From Nocardia wallacei (GTDB lineage Bacteria > Actinomycetota > Actinomycetes > Mycobacteriales > Mycobacteriaceae): a DNA stretch of 64,000 nucleotides. This document shows, piece after piece, positions 25,009 to 34,001 of the stretch; position 1 is the stretch's first letter, and each line of letters opens with the position of its first letter. A program made the translations under genes and the position numbers. A model generated the notes under the pieces. The model did not search any database and was not told the DNA's origin. It worked only from the letters and a program-made list of their open reading frames with translations. The stretch covers positions 1 through 64,000 of the forward strand of contig NZ_JARWQD010000320.1 of assembly GCF_029869545.1 (NCBI RefSeq), read 5' to 3'.

Positions 25009-25944
25009 ATGTCGACGATCGTGATGACCGGTGGTACTTCGGGATTCGGGGCCGTCGCGGCCGGGCGGATGCTGGAGGCGGGAGATGTCCGGCTGATCCT
25101 GGGAACGCGGCGGCCGGGCGCTCGCGGCGCGTCGTCCTCGGCGGATGCCGGGCGGCCGGAACTGATTCCGCTCGATCTGACCGAACTGGATGCGGTGCGC
25201 GATTGCGCCGCGGTGCTCCGGGAACGCCTGGGCGACACCGCGATCGACGCCCTGGTGCTCAACGGCGGCATCATTCGTCCCGACGTCGCGGGCCGGACGG
25301 CCGAGGGATTCGAGACCACGTTCGCCGTCAATCACCTCGCGCACTATCTGCTACTGCGTCTGCTGCTGCCGATCCTGGCCGAGCGCGCGACCGTGGTACT
25401 GACCACCAGCGGCACCCACGACCCGGCCACCGGCGCCGGTCTGGTGCCGCCGCGCCACGCCGACGCGCAGCTGCTGGCGCATCCCGAACGCGACCCCGGC
25501 CTGGACTCCCGGCCGCGCAGGGCGGGTCAGCATGCCTACACCGCCTCCAAGCTGTGTGCCGTCCTCGTCGTCCGGTCGCTGTCGGAGCGGCCCGACGCGC
25601 AGGCCGGTCGGCTCACGGTGATCGCCTACGACCCGGGCCAGGTGTTCGGCACCGGGCTGGCCAAGGACCTGTCGCTGCCCTTGCGCATGGCCTGGTCGCT
25701 GTTCGGCACGCCCCTGGGCGGGCCCCTGCGCCGCTTCAGCCCCACCCTCAACAGCCGCACGGACGCCGGAAATGCACTCGCCGACTTGGCCCTCGGCCGG
25801 ACCACGCCCCCGCCCGGCCATACCTACGCCGCCCTCCGCCGCGGCCACCTCACCTGGATCGACCCCTCCGACCTGGCCCGCAAACCCGAAGTCGCCCAAG
25901 CCCTCTGGACCGACAGCGCCAACCTCGTCGCCCTCCCCACCTGA
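25009..25944 (+). CDS. short-chain dehydrogenase/reductase
   Basis: A 311-residue protein; ATG at 25009 follows GAGGAGGCGG. The nucleotide-binding motif is TGGTSGFG (residues 7-14), with DLTELD, NGG and the catalytic block TTSGTHDP then YTASKLCAVL (YxxxK). Its length and the extended C-terminus resemble retinol-dehydrogenase/protochlorophyllide-reductase-like SDRs. It stands alone on the plus strand after the 27-bp array, and the substrate is unknown. Confidence 0.85.
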   Translation: MSTIVMTGGTSGFGAVAAGRMLEAGDVRLILGTRRPGARGASSSADAGRPELIPLDLTELDAVRDCAAVLRERLGDTAIDALVLNGGIIRPDVAGRTAEGFETTFAVNHLAHYLLLRLLLPILAERATVVLTTSGTHDPATGAGLVPPRHADAQLLAHPERDPGLDSRPRRAGQHAYTASKLCAVLVVRSLSERPDAQAGRLTVIAYDPGQVFGTGLAKDLSLPLRMAWSLFGTPLGGPLRRFSPTLNSRTDAGNALADLALGRTTPPPGHTYAALRRGHLTWIDPSDLARKPEVAQALWTDSANLVALPT

Positions 25945-26030
25945 TTTCATCCCTCACCGCGGTCGGGCGGGTTTTGATCCCGGTGCGCGTAAGGCGTGAA
26001 CGAAGGGGGTCGGCGGGGGATCGTCGGCGC

Positions 26031-27254
26031 ATGACCTCCACCGCTGCACGCTCCCGTACCGATAGTGAACTCGACGAGATCTTCGCGCCGCTGTTCGAAC
26101 AGATCGCCGCCGGTGCGGTCGACCGCGAGATCGATCGGCGACTCCCGTACGAGGAGGTGAACCGGCTGCGCAAGGCGCGGTTCGGGGCGCTGCGCGTGCC
26201 CGAGGAGTTCGGCGGGTACGGGGTGGGGGTGCGGCAGCTGTTCCGGCTGCTCATCGAGCTGGCGGCGGCGGAGTCCAATATTCCGCAGGCGCTGCGGGTG
26301 CATTTCTCGTTCGTCGAGGATCAGCTGCTCGCCGAGCCCGGCCCGGTGCGGGAGCGGTGGCTGCGCGCGGCGGGGGACGGCGTGCTGGTCGGCAATGCGA
26401 TCAGCGAGCCCGGCGTCGGCGCCGCCGACCGCTACCGCACCCGCCTGACCCGCGACGGGGATCGCTGGCTGCTCAACGGCGTGAAGTACTACAGCACCGG
26501 TTCGCTGTACGCCGATCACATTCTCGCGGCGGCCGACCGGGCGGGGGAGCGGGTCGGTGTGCTCGTCGACGCGGACGCGCAAGGCGTTCGCCAGCATGAT
26601 GATTGGGACGGCTTCGGTCAGCGGCTCACGGCCAGCGGGACGACGGAGTTCACCGATGTGGTGGTGCCCGAGGACCGGATTCTGGGCCCCGGCTACGGCG
26701 TGGCGGGCCCGACGTATTCGACCGCGTACCTGCAACTGGTGCAGCTGGCGGTGCTCGCGGGCATCGCCCAGCGCGCCGAGCGCGATGCCCGCGACTGGGT
26801 CGCGCAGCGCACCCGCACCTACACCCACGCCCCCGCCGATCTGCCGCGCCACGATCCGCTGGTGCAGCAGGTGATCGGGAGGCTGTCCGCGGCGGCCTTC
26901 GGTGCCCGGGCGAGCGTGCTGGCGGTCGCCGACATCCTCGAGCAGGTGCTGGCCGACGGCGCCCGCGACGAAAAGTCCCTGGCGGCAGCGGAATTGGCCG
27001 CGGCTCGGGCCCAGTTGGGTGTCATCGACACGGTGCTGCCCGCGACCAGCCTGCTGTTCGAGGTCGGCGGCGCGTCGGCGACCTCGGAACGGCTGCGGCT
27101 GGACCGGCACTGGCGCAATGCCCGCACGATTTCGGTGCACAATCCCGCGATCTACAAGGCCCGCGCCATCGGCGACCACCTGCTCAACGGCACCGAGCTG
27201 CCCTTCGCCTGGAGCGCCGGGGAGCGCGCGACCGCCGCGGGAGGTGCCCGGTGA
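26031..27254 (+). CDS. DszC/SfnB-like flavin-dependent monooxygenase (acyl-CoA dehydrogenase fold)
   Basis: A 407-residue protein with the acyl-CoA dehydrogenase fold. Helical N-terminus with VPEEFGGYGVGVRQLFRLL, flavin-contact region GNAISEPGVG then GVKYYSTGSLYADHI, and a C-terminal TSLLFEVGGASATSERLRLDRHWRNARTISVHNP. The WRNARTISVHNP ending is typical of the DszC/SfnB group, which oxygenates sulfur compounds with reduced flavin rather than dehydrogenating acyl-CoA. Its stop overlaps the next gene (GTGA), pairing it with a DszA-like enzyme. The substrate is not determined; dialkyl sulfide, sulfoxide or sulfone is most plausible. Confidence 0.8.
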   Translation: MTSTAARSRTDSELDEIFAPLFEQIAAGAVDREIDRRLPYEEVNRLRKARFGALRVPEEFGGYGVGVRQLFRLLIELAAAESNIPQALRVHFSFVEDQLLAEPGPVRERWLRAAGDGVLVGNAISEPGVGAADRYRTRLTRDGDRWLLNGVKYYSTGSLYADHILAAADRAGERVGVLVDADAQGVRQHDDWDGFGQRLTASGTTEFTDVVVPEDRILGPGYGVAGPTYSTAYLQLVQLAVLAGIAQRAERDARDWVAQRTRTYTHAPADLPRHDPLVQQVIGRLSAAAFGARASVLAVADILEQVLADGARDEKSLAAAELAAARAQLGVIDTVLPATSLLFEVGGASATSERLRLDRHWRNARTISVHNPAIYKARAIGDHLLNGTELPFAWSAGERATAAGGAR

Positions 27255-28687
27255 CGCGCCGAATCCGGTTCAACGCCTTCGACATGAACTGCGTCGCGCA
27301 CCAGTCACCGGGGCTGTGGCGCCATCCCGACGACCAGTCGCACCGGTACACCGATCTGAACTACTGGACGGATCTGGCAATCCTGTTGGAGCAGGGGCGA
27401 TTCGACGGCCTGTTCATCGCCGACGTGCTGGGCACCTACGACGTCTACGGCGGAAACGATATCGCCGCGCTGCGCCAGGGCGCCCAGATCCCGGTGGCCG
27501 ACCCGCTGCTGCTGGTGTCGGCGATGGCCGCGGTGACGCGACATCTCGGATTCGGCATCACCACCGGAACCGGTTTCGAACATCCGTATCCGTTCGCGCG
27601 CCGCCTGTCCACCCTGGACCACCTCACCAAGGGTCGCATCGGCTGGAACGTGGTAACCGGCTATCTGCCTTCCGCCGCACGCAATTTCGGCGCCGACGAC
27701 CAGCTCGACCACGACGAGCGCTACAACCAGGCCGACGAGTACCTGGAGGTGCTGTACAAGCTGTGGGAGGGCTCCTGGGAGGACGATGCGGTGATTCGCG
27801 ATGCCGCACAGGGCATTTACGCGGATCCGGCCAAGGTGCACCACATCGGTCATCACGGCAGGCACTACACCGTCCCCGGCGTGCATCTGTCGGAGCCCTC
27901 GCCGCAGCGCACGCCGGTGATCTACCAGGCGGGCGCCTCGCCGCGAGGGGTGCGGTTCGCGGCCGAGAACGCCGAGGCGATATTCGTCGCCGCGCCGTCG
28001 AAAAGGGTGCTCGCACAGACGGTGTCCCGGATCCGCGACGCGCTGCAGGAGGCGGGCCGCGATCGCTACGCCGCCCGGGTCTACGCGCTGTCCACCATCA
28101 TCACCGCGGAGACCGACGCCGCGGCACGGCGCAAGCACGAGGAGTACCTGTCGTATGCCAGCGTCGAGGGCGGCCTGGTGTTCATGTCCGGGTGGATGGG
28201 CATCGACCTGTCCCGCTACGACCTCGACGATCCGATCGGACAGGTGGAGAGCAACGCCATCCGCTCGGCCGTGGCCGCGTTCCAGGAGGCGGACGACGAC
28301 GGCCGCGAATGGACCGTGCGCGATATCGGCCGGTGGGCCGGGATCGGCGGGATGGGCCCGGTCTTCGTCGGTTCCGGCGCCACGGTCGCCGACCGGCTGC
28401 AGGAGTGGGTGGACGACACCGACGTGGACGGCTTCAACCTCGCCTACGCCATCACGCCCGGAACATTCGAAGACATTGTGCGACACGTGGTTCCGGTGCT
28501 GACCGAACGCGGTGCCTATCCCGGGGAGTACGCGCCGGGGACGCTGCGCCACGCATTGTTCGGTGCGGGTGATCGACTTCCGCGGGAGCACCGTGGTGCG
28601 CGGTATCGGCTCGGTGGACCTGGTTCCACGGTCCTTCCCGACGACATCGCGCGGCCGGGCGCGGAGCAGCCGATCGATTCCCGCTGA
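27251..28687 (+). CDS. NtaA/DszA/DmoA-type FMN-dependent monooxygenase
   Basis: A 478-residue luciferase-like TIM-barrel enzyme. GTG at 27251 overlaps the upstream stop by four bases. The N-terminus INAFDMNCVAHQSPGLW type (here FNAFDMNCVAHQSPGLWRHP) with LFIADVLGTYDVYGG, then GRIGWNVVTGYLPSAARNFG and PVIYQAGASPRGVRFAAENAEAIF, is the NtaA/SnaA/DszA family. These cleave C-N or C-S bonds using FMNH2 and O2. It is about 63% similar by eye in key blocks to the second copy at 36335. Companion flavin reductase is absent nearby. Paired with the DszC-like gene it probably performs sulfone C-S cleavage. Confidence 0.85.
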   Translation: MTRRIRFNAFDMNCVAHQSPGLWRHPDDQSHRYTDLNYWTDLAILLEQGRFDGLFIADVLGTYDVYGGNDIAALRQGAQIPVADPLLLVSAMAAVTRHLGFGITTGTGFEHPYPFARRLSTLDHLTKGRIGWNVVTGYLPSAARNFGADDQLDHDERYNQADEYLEVLYKLWEGSWEDDAVIRDAAQGIYADPAKVHHIGHHGRHYTVPGVHLSEPSPQRTPVIYQAGASPRGVRFAAENAEAIFVAAPSKRVLAQTVSRIRDALQEAGRDRYAARVYALSTIITAETDAAARRKHEEYLSYASVEGGLVFMSGWMGIDLSRYDLDDPIGQVESNAIRSAVAAFQEADDDGREWTVRDIGRWAGIGGMGPVFVGSGATVADRLQEWVDDTDVDGFNLAYAITPGTFEDIVRHVVPVLTERGAYPGEYAPGTLRHALFGAGDRLPREHRGARYRLGGPGSTVLPDDIARPGAEQPIDSR

Positions 28688-28731
28688 TCGCAATACTCCA
28701 GCAGTTGCCTTGCAGCCCGGAGGATTTCGCT

Positions 28732-30117
28732 ATGACGACACAGAATTCCCGCTCCGATTCCACCCGTTCCGCGGCGATCGTCGGTGCCGGTCAGACCGGC
28801 GTCACCGCGGCGCTCGGCCTGCTCGACGCCGGATTCGAGGTCACCGTGTACAGCGACCGCGATCAGCGTGCGCTGCGCGACGACGTGCCCGCCACCGGCA
28901 CCGCCCTGATCTTCGGCGAGGCGCAGGCCGCCGAGCAGGCGCTGGGCCTGTCCACCTACACCGACCGCGCCCCGCTGCACGGCGGGCTCACCGTCCGCAT
29001 CGCCGGGCCCGACCGTGCCGAACTCATCGAATTCGACGGCGCCTTCGACGGTTACAGCGGCGTGGCGGTCGATACGCGGCTGAAGGCGGACGAGCGGCTC
29101 ACCGCATTTCAGGAGCGCGGCGGTCGCTTCGTCGTCGGCGAGGTGACGCCGGAGAAGCTCGATTCCATTGCCGCCGCACACGACCTGACGCTGGTCGCCA
29201 CGGGCAGGGGTGGCCTGTCGGCGCTGTTCCCGATCGATGACGCGCGCACCGTCTACGACGCCCCGCAGCGAACCCTGTTGACGCTCACCGTGACCGGTCT
29301 CGGCCACGACGAGAACGTCTTCGCCCACCGCAGCCCGGCGGGCGGTGCCCGCAGCGGCTTCTCCATCCTCGGCGATCAGGGCGAGGGCTGGTGGGGTCCG
29401 TATCTGCACAAGGACGCCGGGCCGAGCTGGGCGTTCCTGGGCTGGGCGCGGCCGGGCAGCGAGTGGGAGAAGCGTTTCACCGCAGCCGATTCCGCGCAGT
29501 CCGCGCACCGCATCATCGTGGACCTGTACCGCGATTACCTGGATTGGGACCTGCCCGAGGTTCTCGCCACGCGCGTGATCGCCGAGGACGAGCATTCCTG
29601 GTTGCGGGGCGCGGTGCGGCCGGTGTTCCGGGAAGGGCTGGGGCACACCGCCGGTGGGCACCCGGTCGCCGCGCTGGGCGATACGGCGGTCGCCTACGAC
29701 CCGATCGCGGGCCAGGGCGCGCAGAGCGGGTTCATCCAGGCGCAGCGGCTGGTCGCGGCCGCCGCCACGCACGACGGTCCGTTCGACGATGCCTGGATCA
29801 CCGCGCAGTACACCGGCTTTCTCGCCGCGCGGGCGGAACCGGCCGCGCATGTCACCCGCCTGTTCCTGGGCGATCCGGAGCTCGCCGACGTCGGCAATCA
29901 GTTCTTCGCCGCGGCGGCGGTCGATCCGCGATTCGCGTCGGCGCTGGTGGGTCTGCTGCACCGGCCGCAACCATTCCACGGCATCGAAACCACCGACGCC
30001 GCAGGCGAATTCATCACCGGCGTCACGGGCGAGGACGCCGCCTCGCTCCTCGCACGGTTCGCCCTCGCCGGACGCTTCTCCCGCTCCGGCTACGCCGCCC
30101 CCGCCACGGCCCGATAG
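28732..30117 (+). CDS. StyA-like styrene/indole monooxygenase family flavoprotein
   Basis: A 461-residue protein; ATG at 28732 follows GGAGGA. The FAD motif AAIVGAGQTGVTAALGLLDAG is near residues 14-34, followed by EVTVYSDRDQRALRDDVPAT, and a later GDTAVAYDPIAGQGAQSGFI. This is the StyA (group E) family of two-component flavin monooxygenases that epoxidise styrene or oxidise indole and sulfides with FADH2 supplied by StyB. No StyB is present. The 44-base gap after the DszA-like gene suggests one transcript, so sulfoxidation of a thioether is a reasonable alternative to styrene chemistry. Confidence 0.8.
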   Translation: MTTQNSRSDSTRSAAIVGAGQTGVTAALGLLDAGFEVTVYSDRDQRALRDDVPATGTALIFGEAQAAEQALGLSTYTDRAPLHGGLTVRIAGPDRAELIEFDGAFDGYSGVAVDTRLKADERLTAFQERGGRFVVGEVTPEKLDSIAAAHDLTLVATGRGGLSALFPIDDARTVYDAPQRTLLTLTVTGLGHDENVFAHRSPAGGARSGFSILGDQGEGWWGPYLHKDAGPSWAFLGWARPGSEWEKRFTAADSAQSAHRIIVDLYRDYLDWDLPEVLATRVIAEDEHSWLRGAVRPVFREGLGHTAGGHPVAALGDTAVAYDPIAGQGAQSGFIQAQRLVAAAATHDGPFDDAWITAQYTGFLAARAEPAAHVTRLFLGDPELADVGNQFFAAAAVDPRFASALVGLLHRPQPFHGIETTDAAGEFITGVTGEDAASLLARFALAGRFSRSGYAAPATAR

Positions 30118-30130
30118 CCCGGCATCGCCG

Positions 30131-31003
30131 TCAGCCGTGGTGTGGGGCGTTGCCGACCGGTTCGCGCTCTCGGCGGTCCGGCGGTTCCTCGGCGGGTGCC
30201 GCCGCGCACTCCGGATCGATCGTGTCGTAATGCCCGAGGGCGCGGTGCACCAGTAGATCCGCGGGCCGCACGGGCTCCGGATTCGTGGTCCACGGCGCCA
30301 CGCCGAACGGCAGCCCGGCCCCGTTCCACGGCCACATGGTGTCGGAGAGGTTGTGTCCCGTCGGGCCACCGCTGCATGGCAGGAACGGCTGGAAGCCGTC
30401 CGTGGCCGCGTGCCGCCGGACCCAGTGCGACCACAGCCGGTCCACGTTCGCGTGTATGAGCCAGAACACCGGATCACGGGGCGCGATCACGGGATTGCCG
30501 ACGAAGCCGCCGACCCACACGTGCGCCGCACCGTGCGGGCTCTCGAGGCGCCGGAACGCGGTGTAATCGGGATTCGCCATCGCGGTGGCGATATCGCCGC
30601 CCGTCCCCGGAAAACCGAAGATATCGAAGGAGTTTCGGATCAGGCCCCACGCGGCGAACGGGCCGTCGGCGACGGCTCCCGTCCCCGGCGCACCGGGACC
30701 GCCCATGAAATCGTCGCGCCAGATGAGGCTTTCGGTCGCGTCGGGGTTCAGGTTGGACCGCGTCCAGTCCCAATAGGGCACGGTCACCGACGGGTCGATG
30801 GCCTGCAGATCCCGTTCGAAGCGCCGGAGGTATTCGCGGTGCCACGGAAAGAACGCCGGACCACCGTGCCCGTGGCCCATCGCGCCGCGATGCTGCTCGA
30901 CATAGGTGTCGTAGCCGCCGTCGGCGCGCAGCCGGTTGATCGCGTCGGTGAAGGCCCGGCGCTGCGCGGGGGTCAGGCTCGTGAGATTTCTCCGGCAGCC
31001 CAT
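30131..31003 (-). CDS. tyrosinase (binuclear type-3 copper monooxygenase)
   Basis: A 290-residue protein. Copper-A ligands fit His38, His46 and His55 (EQHRG, then GHGHGGPAFFPWHREYLRRFE), with the His46-His55 spacing of nine as in Streptomyces MelC2. Copper-B ligands fit SPHGAAHVWVGG (HxxxH) and DPVFWLIHANVDRLW. It oxidises phenols to o-quinones. There is no signal peptide; maturation probably depends on the small protein encoded just upstream (one-base gap). The operon is on the opposite strand to the flanking sulfur genes. The C-terminus (from about 255) is acidic/proline-rich and may be disordered. Confidence 0.92.
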   Translation of the reverse strand: MGCRRNLTSLTPAQRRAFTDAINRLRADGGYDTYVEQHRGAMGHGHGGPAFFPWHREYLRRFERDLQAIDPSVTVPYWDWTRSNLNPDATESLIWRDDFMGGPGAPGTGAVADGPFAAWGLIRNSFDIFGFPGTGGDIATAMANPDYTAFRRLESPHGAAHVWVGGFVGNPVIAPRDPVFWLIHANVDRLWSHWVRRHAATDGFQPFLPCSGGPTGHNLSDTMWPWNGAGLPFGVAPWTTNPEPVRPADLLVHRALGHYDTIDPECAAAPAEEPPDRREREPVGNAPHHG

Positions 31004-31004
31004 A

Positions 31005-31337
31005 TCAGTGCCCTCCTGCGTGGCCGTGGTGACCGTTGCCGTTTCCGCCGCCGGGATCGGTCCGGCCCGTTCGCACGACCGCGCCGCCGCTGTCGACGAC
31101 GACCCGGTCCGGATCGTCGAACATGTACCCGTAATCGGCGAAATGCCAGGCCAGTTCCCGGATGTCGGCGGCACCGAAGTATGCCTCGTCGCACATCCAC
31201 ATGGCGAAGCCGTTCTCGCCGGGACCGGGGTGGTGGTGGCAGGTGAACTCGCGGCCGTCCACGCTGATCGTCGCGTGCGGGTGGTGCTCCCGGATGACGA
31301 CCGTCTTGCCCCTGTAGCGGAATTCGGTACCGGACAT
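31005..31337 (-). CDS. putative tyrosinase cofactor/copper chaperone, MelC1-like in role
   Basis: A 110-residue protein starting MSGTEFRYRGKTVVIREHHP; AAGGAAA precedes ATG at 31337. It has VTIS/ISVDGREFTCHHHPG, an aromatic FAMWMCDEAYFGA and a helix DIRELAWHFADYGYMFDD, then a His/Gly-rich tail (GNGNGHHGHAGGH). It lacks a signal peptide and differs from Streptomyces MelC1, but YRG...DGRE is reminiscent, and the stop lies one base before the tyrosinase start. Histidine clusters and two cysteines could carry copper. The chaperone role is inferred from context. Confidence 0.6.
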   Translation of the reverse strand: MSGTEFRYRGKTVVIREHHPHATISVDGREFTCHHHPGPGENGFAMWMCDEAYFGAADIRELAWHFADYGYMFDDPDRVVVDSGGAVVRTGRTDPGGGNGNGHHGHAGGH

Positions 31338-31427
31338 CTGTTTCCTTCGCGACCGGCGGCCCCCGCGGGACCGGCTGCCACCATCGTCGCGGTGCGACAT
31401 GCCCGGCACACGAGTAGCGGGGCACTC

Positions 31428-31448
31428 GTATCGCGAGCCGACCGATAC
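31428..31448. promoter_or_regulatory. dyad between tyrosinase operon and SfnG gene
   Basis: GTATCG (31428-31433), nine-base centre, CGATAC (31443-31448). Overlapping complementary pairs CGCGAG/CTCGCG (31432-31437 and 31448-31453) and CGAGT/ACTCG (31411-31415 and 31424-31428) can form alternative hairpins. It lies in the 247-base divergent spacer and is a candidate operator for either direction. Confidence 0.4.
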
Positions 31449-31584
31449 TCGCGGGATGCGATCGGGCCGATTCAAACCCTCGTGCGCGACGGCCCGCGGT
31501 GGTGGAGTGGGCGGACACCGGGCGCACGGTTGCCGCGCCCGGTGTTCCGAGACGGTCCCGCCCGACTACCCCGGGAGCAAGTGC

Positions 31585-32703
31585 ATGACTACCGAGAACA
31601 TCGCCGAGCAGGTCCGGTTCGCCTACTGGGTGCCCAATGTGAGCGGGGGATTGGTCACCAGCGATATCGAGCAGCGGACCGGCTGGGATTTCGAGTACAA
31701 CAGGAGGCTGGCGCAGACCGCCGAGCGCAACGGGTTCGAGTACGCGCTGTCGCAGGTGCGCTACACCGCGTCCTACGGGGCCGAATATCAGCACGAGTCG
31801 ACCTCGTTCAGCCTCGCGCTGCTGGGCGCGACCGAGCGGCTGAAGGTCATCGCGGCGGTGCATCCGGGGCTGTGGCATCCGGCGGTGCTGGCGAAGTTCG
31901 GCGCCACCGCCGATCACCTGTCGGGCGGGCGGTTCGCGGTCAACGTCGTATCCGGCTGGTTCGCAGGGGAATTCACCGCGCTGGGCGAGCCGTGGCTCGA
32001 ACACGACGAACGTTACCGCCGCAGCGCGGAATTCCTGCAGGTGCTGCGCAAGATCTGGACCGAGGACGAGGTGAACTTCGGCGGCGACTTCTACCGGATC
32101 CGCGACTTCACCCTGAAACCGAAACCGCTCAACACCGCGCAGCGGCCGAATCCCGAACTGTTCCAAGGCGGTAACTCGACCGCGGCGCGGCGCAACGGCG
32201 GCCGCTACGCCGACTGGTACTTCTCCAACGGCAAGGATTTCGACGGCGTCACCGAGCAACTGGACGATCTGCGTGCGGTCGCCAGGGCGCACGAGCGCGA
32301 GGTGAAATTCGGCCTGAACGGATTCATCATCGCCCGCGACACCGAGAAGGAGGCCCGCGACACCCTCCGCGAGATCGTCGACAAGGCGAATCGCCCTGCG
32401 GTGGAAGGCTTCCGGGACGCGGTCCAGCAGGCCGGGGCCGCGACCCGCGACGGCAGGGGCATGTGGGCCGACTCCACGTTCGAGGACCTGGTCCAGTACA
32501 ACGACGGCTTCCGGACCCAGCTCATCGGCACCCCGGAACAGATCGCCGAGCGCATCGTCGCCTACCGCGACCTCGGGGTCGACCTGATCCTGGGCGGATT
32601 CCTGCATTTCCAGGAGGAGATCGAATACTTCGGCGCGAAGGTGCTGCCGCTGGTGCGGGAGCTGGAGGCCGCGCGCACCCCCGCCGCGGTCGCGGGCCGA
32701 TGA
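31585..32703 (+). CDS. sfnG: dimethylsulfone monooxygenase SfnG
   Basis: A 372-residue luciferase-like protein. The signature block FAYWVPNVSGGLVTSDIEQR, then NGFEYALSQVRYTASYGAEYQHE, AVNVVSGWFAGEFTALGEPW and LEHDERYRRSAEFLQVLRKIW matches SfnG, which uses FMNH2 and O2 to convert dimethylsulfone to methanesulfinate and formaldehyde. Length fits the family. It overlaps the next gene by four bases (ATGA). In pseudomonads, SfnG works with an NADH-dependent FMN reductase (MsuE/SfnF), which is not seen here. Sulfur limitation is the expected inducing condition. Confidence 0.9.
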   Translation: MTTENIAEQVRFAYWVPNVSGGLVTSDIEQRTGWDFEYNRRLAQTAERNGFEYALSQVRYTASYGAEYQHESTSFSLALLGATERLKVIAAVHPGLWHPAVLAKFGATADHLSGGRFAVNVVSGWFAGEFTALGEPWLEHDERYRRSAEFLQVLRKIWTEDEVNFGGDFYRIRDFTLKPKPLNTAQRPNPELFQGGNSTAARRNGGRYADWYFSNGKDFDGVTEQLDDLRAVARAHEREVKFGLNGFIIARDTEKEARDTLREIVDKANRPAVEGFRDAVQQAGAATRDGRGMWADSTFEDLVQYNDGFRTQLIGTPEQIAERIVAYRDLGVDLILGGFLHFQEEIEYFGAKVLPLVRELEAARTPAAVAGR

Positions 32704-33977
32704 CCGCCGTCACCGCCGACCGGATCGCCTCCGCGGCGAACGCGTACGCGGTCGCGCGGCGGTTGGCGGACGGATTCGCTGTCGGCGCGGCGCGCCGCGA
32801 CCGCGAGCGGGAGCTGCCGTTTCGCGAGATCGACGACCTGGCGGCGAGCGGACTGTTGGCGATCACCGTGCCCGCCGACCTCGGCGGCCCCGACCTGCCG
32901 CCGAGTGCGGTCGCCGAGGTCGTGCGGATCCTGGCGGCCGCCGATCCGAATATCGCCCAGATCCCGCACAGCCACTTCGTGTACGTGAACCTGCTGCGGC
33001 TGGCCGGATCGCCGGAGCAGCGGCGACGGTATCTCGGGCGGGTGCTGGGCGGCAGCCGCATCGCCAACGCTCAATCCGAACGGACCGGTGCCACGGTCGC
33101 CGAGATCGCGACGACGGTGCGCCCGGACGGGGGCCGGTTCCGCGTCGACGGCGTCAAATACTATTGCACCGGTTCGCTTTTCGCGGACGTGCTGGCCGTG
33201 CTCACCCGGCTCGAGGACCCCGACGGCACCAGCGGTCTCACACCGGGGGAGTACATCGCCTACCTTCCGGCCGAGACGCCGGGAGTGCGCATCATCGATG
33301 ACTGGAACGGTATCGGGCAGCGCACCACCGGCAGCGGAACGGTCCGCTTCGACGGCGCCCTGATCGACCGCGACCAACTCGTCGAGCGGTCAGCGGCGGT
33401 GCGTGCCCCGACCGGATACGGCGCCTTCGCGCAACTGCTGCACGTGGCGATCGACACCGGTATCGCCCGCGGAGCACTCACCGCCGCAACGGAATTCGTG
33501 CGCACCAAGAGCCGCCCGTGGTTCGAGGCCGGAGTGGAACGCGCGGTGGACGACCCGCTGCTGATCCAGCGCTTCGGGGAACTCGCCGTCGCGGTGGCGG
33601 CCGCCGAAGCGACGCTGTCGGCGGCCGGGAAAGCGGTCGACCGAGCGGTGGCCGTCACCGGGCACGATCATACGAATTCCGGCGCGGCGGTCGATGTGTC
33701 GGCGAGTGCCGGGGCCGGTGCGGCGGCCGACCGTATCGCCGCGGCGTCCCTGTCGGTCGCCACCGCCAAGGTCCTCGCCGACCGGGCCGCCACCGAGGTC
33801 TCCTCGGCGCTGTTCGAGGTCGGCGGAACCCGCAGTGCCGCAGCCGATCTCAACCTGCACCACTTCTGGCGCAACGCCCGCACCCACACCCTGCACGATC
33901 CGGTGCGCTGGAAATACCAGCACATCGGCCGCAGCCTGCTGCACGACGTCCCGCCGCCGCTGCACGGGGTCATCTGA
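32700..33977 (+). CDS. SfnB/DszC-like acyl-CoA dehydrogenase-fold oxidoreductase
   Basis: A 425-residue protein overlapping sfnG by four bases. The N-terminus LLAITVPADLGGPDLPPSAV, flavin region ANAQSERTGATVAEIATTV then GVKYYCTGSLFADVLAVL, and C-terminal SSALFEVGGTRSAAADLNLH with FWRNARTHTLHDPVRWKYQ is the SfnB group (sulfur acquisition oxidoreductase). It is homologous to the gene at 26031, but with an extra insertion around residues 310-345 (HDHTNSGAAVDVSASAGAGA region). Pairing with sfnG supports a role in sulfone assimilation; the precise SfnB reaction is not established. Confidence 0.83.
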   Translation: MTAVTADRIASAANAYAVARRLADGFAVGAARRDRERELPFREIDDLAASGLLAITVPADLGGPDLPPSAVAEVVRILAAADPNIAQIPHSHFVYVNLLRLAGSPEQRRRYLGRVLGGSRIANAQSERTGATVAEIATTVRPDGGRFRVDGVKYYCTGSLFADVLAVLTRLEDPDGTSGLTPGEYIAYLPAETPGVRIIDDWNGIGQRTTGSGTVRFDGALIDRDQLVERSAAVRAPTGYGAFAQLLHVAIDTGIARGALTAATEFVRTKSRPWFEAGVERAVDDPLLIQRFGELAVAVAAAEATLSAAGKAVDRAVAVTGHDHTNSGAAVDVSASAGAGAAADRIAAASLSVATAKVLADRAATEVSSALFEVGGTRSAAADLNLHHFWRNARTHTLHDPVRWKYQHIGRSLLHDVPPPLHGVI

Positions 33978-34001
33978 CGCGAGGCGTCCGCGGGCCGCCC
34001 G

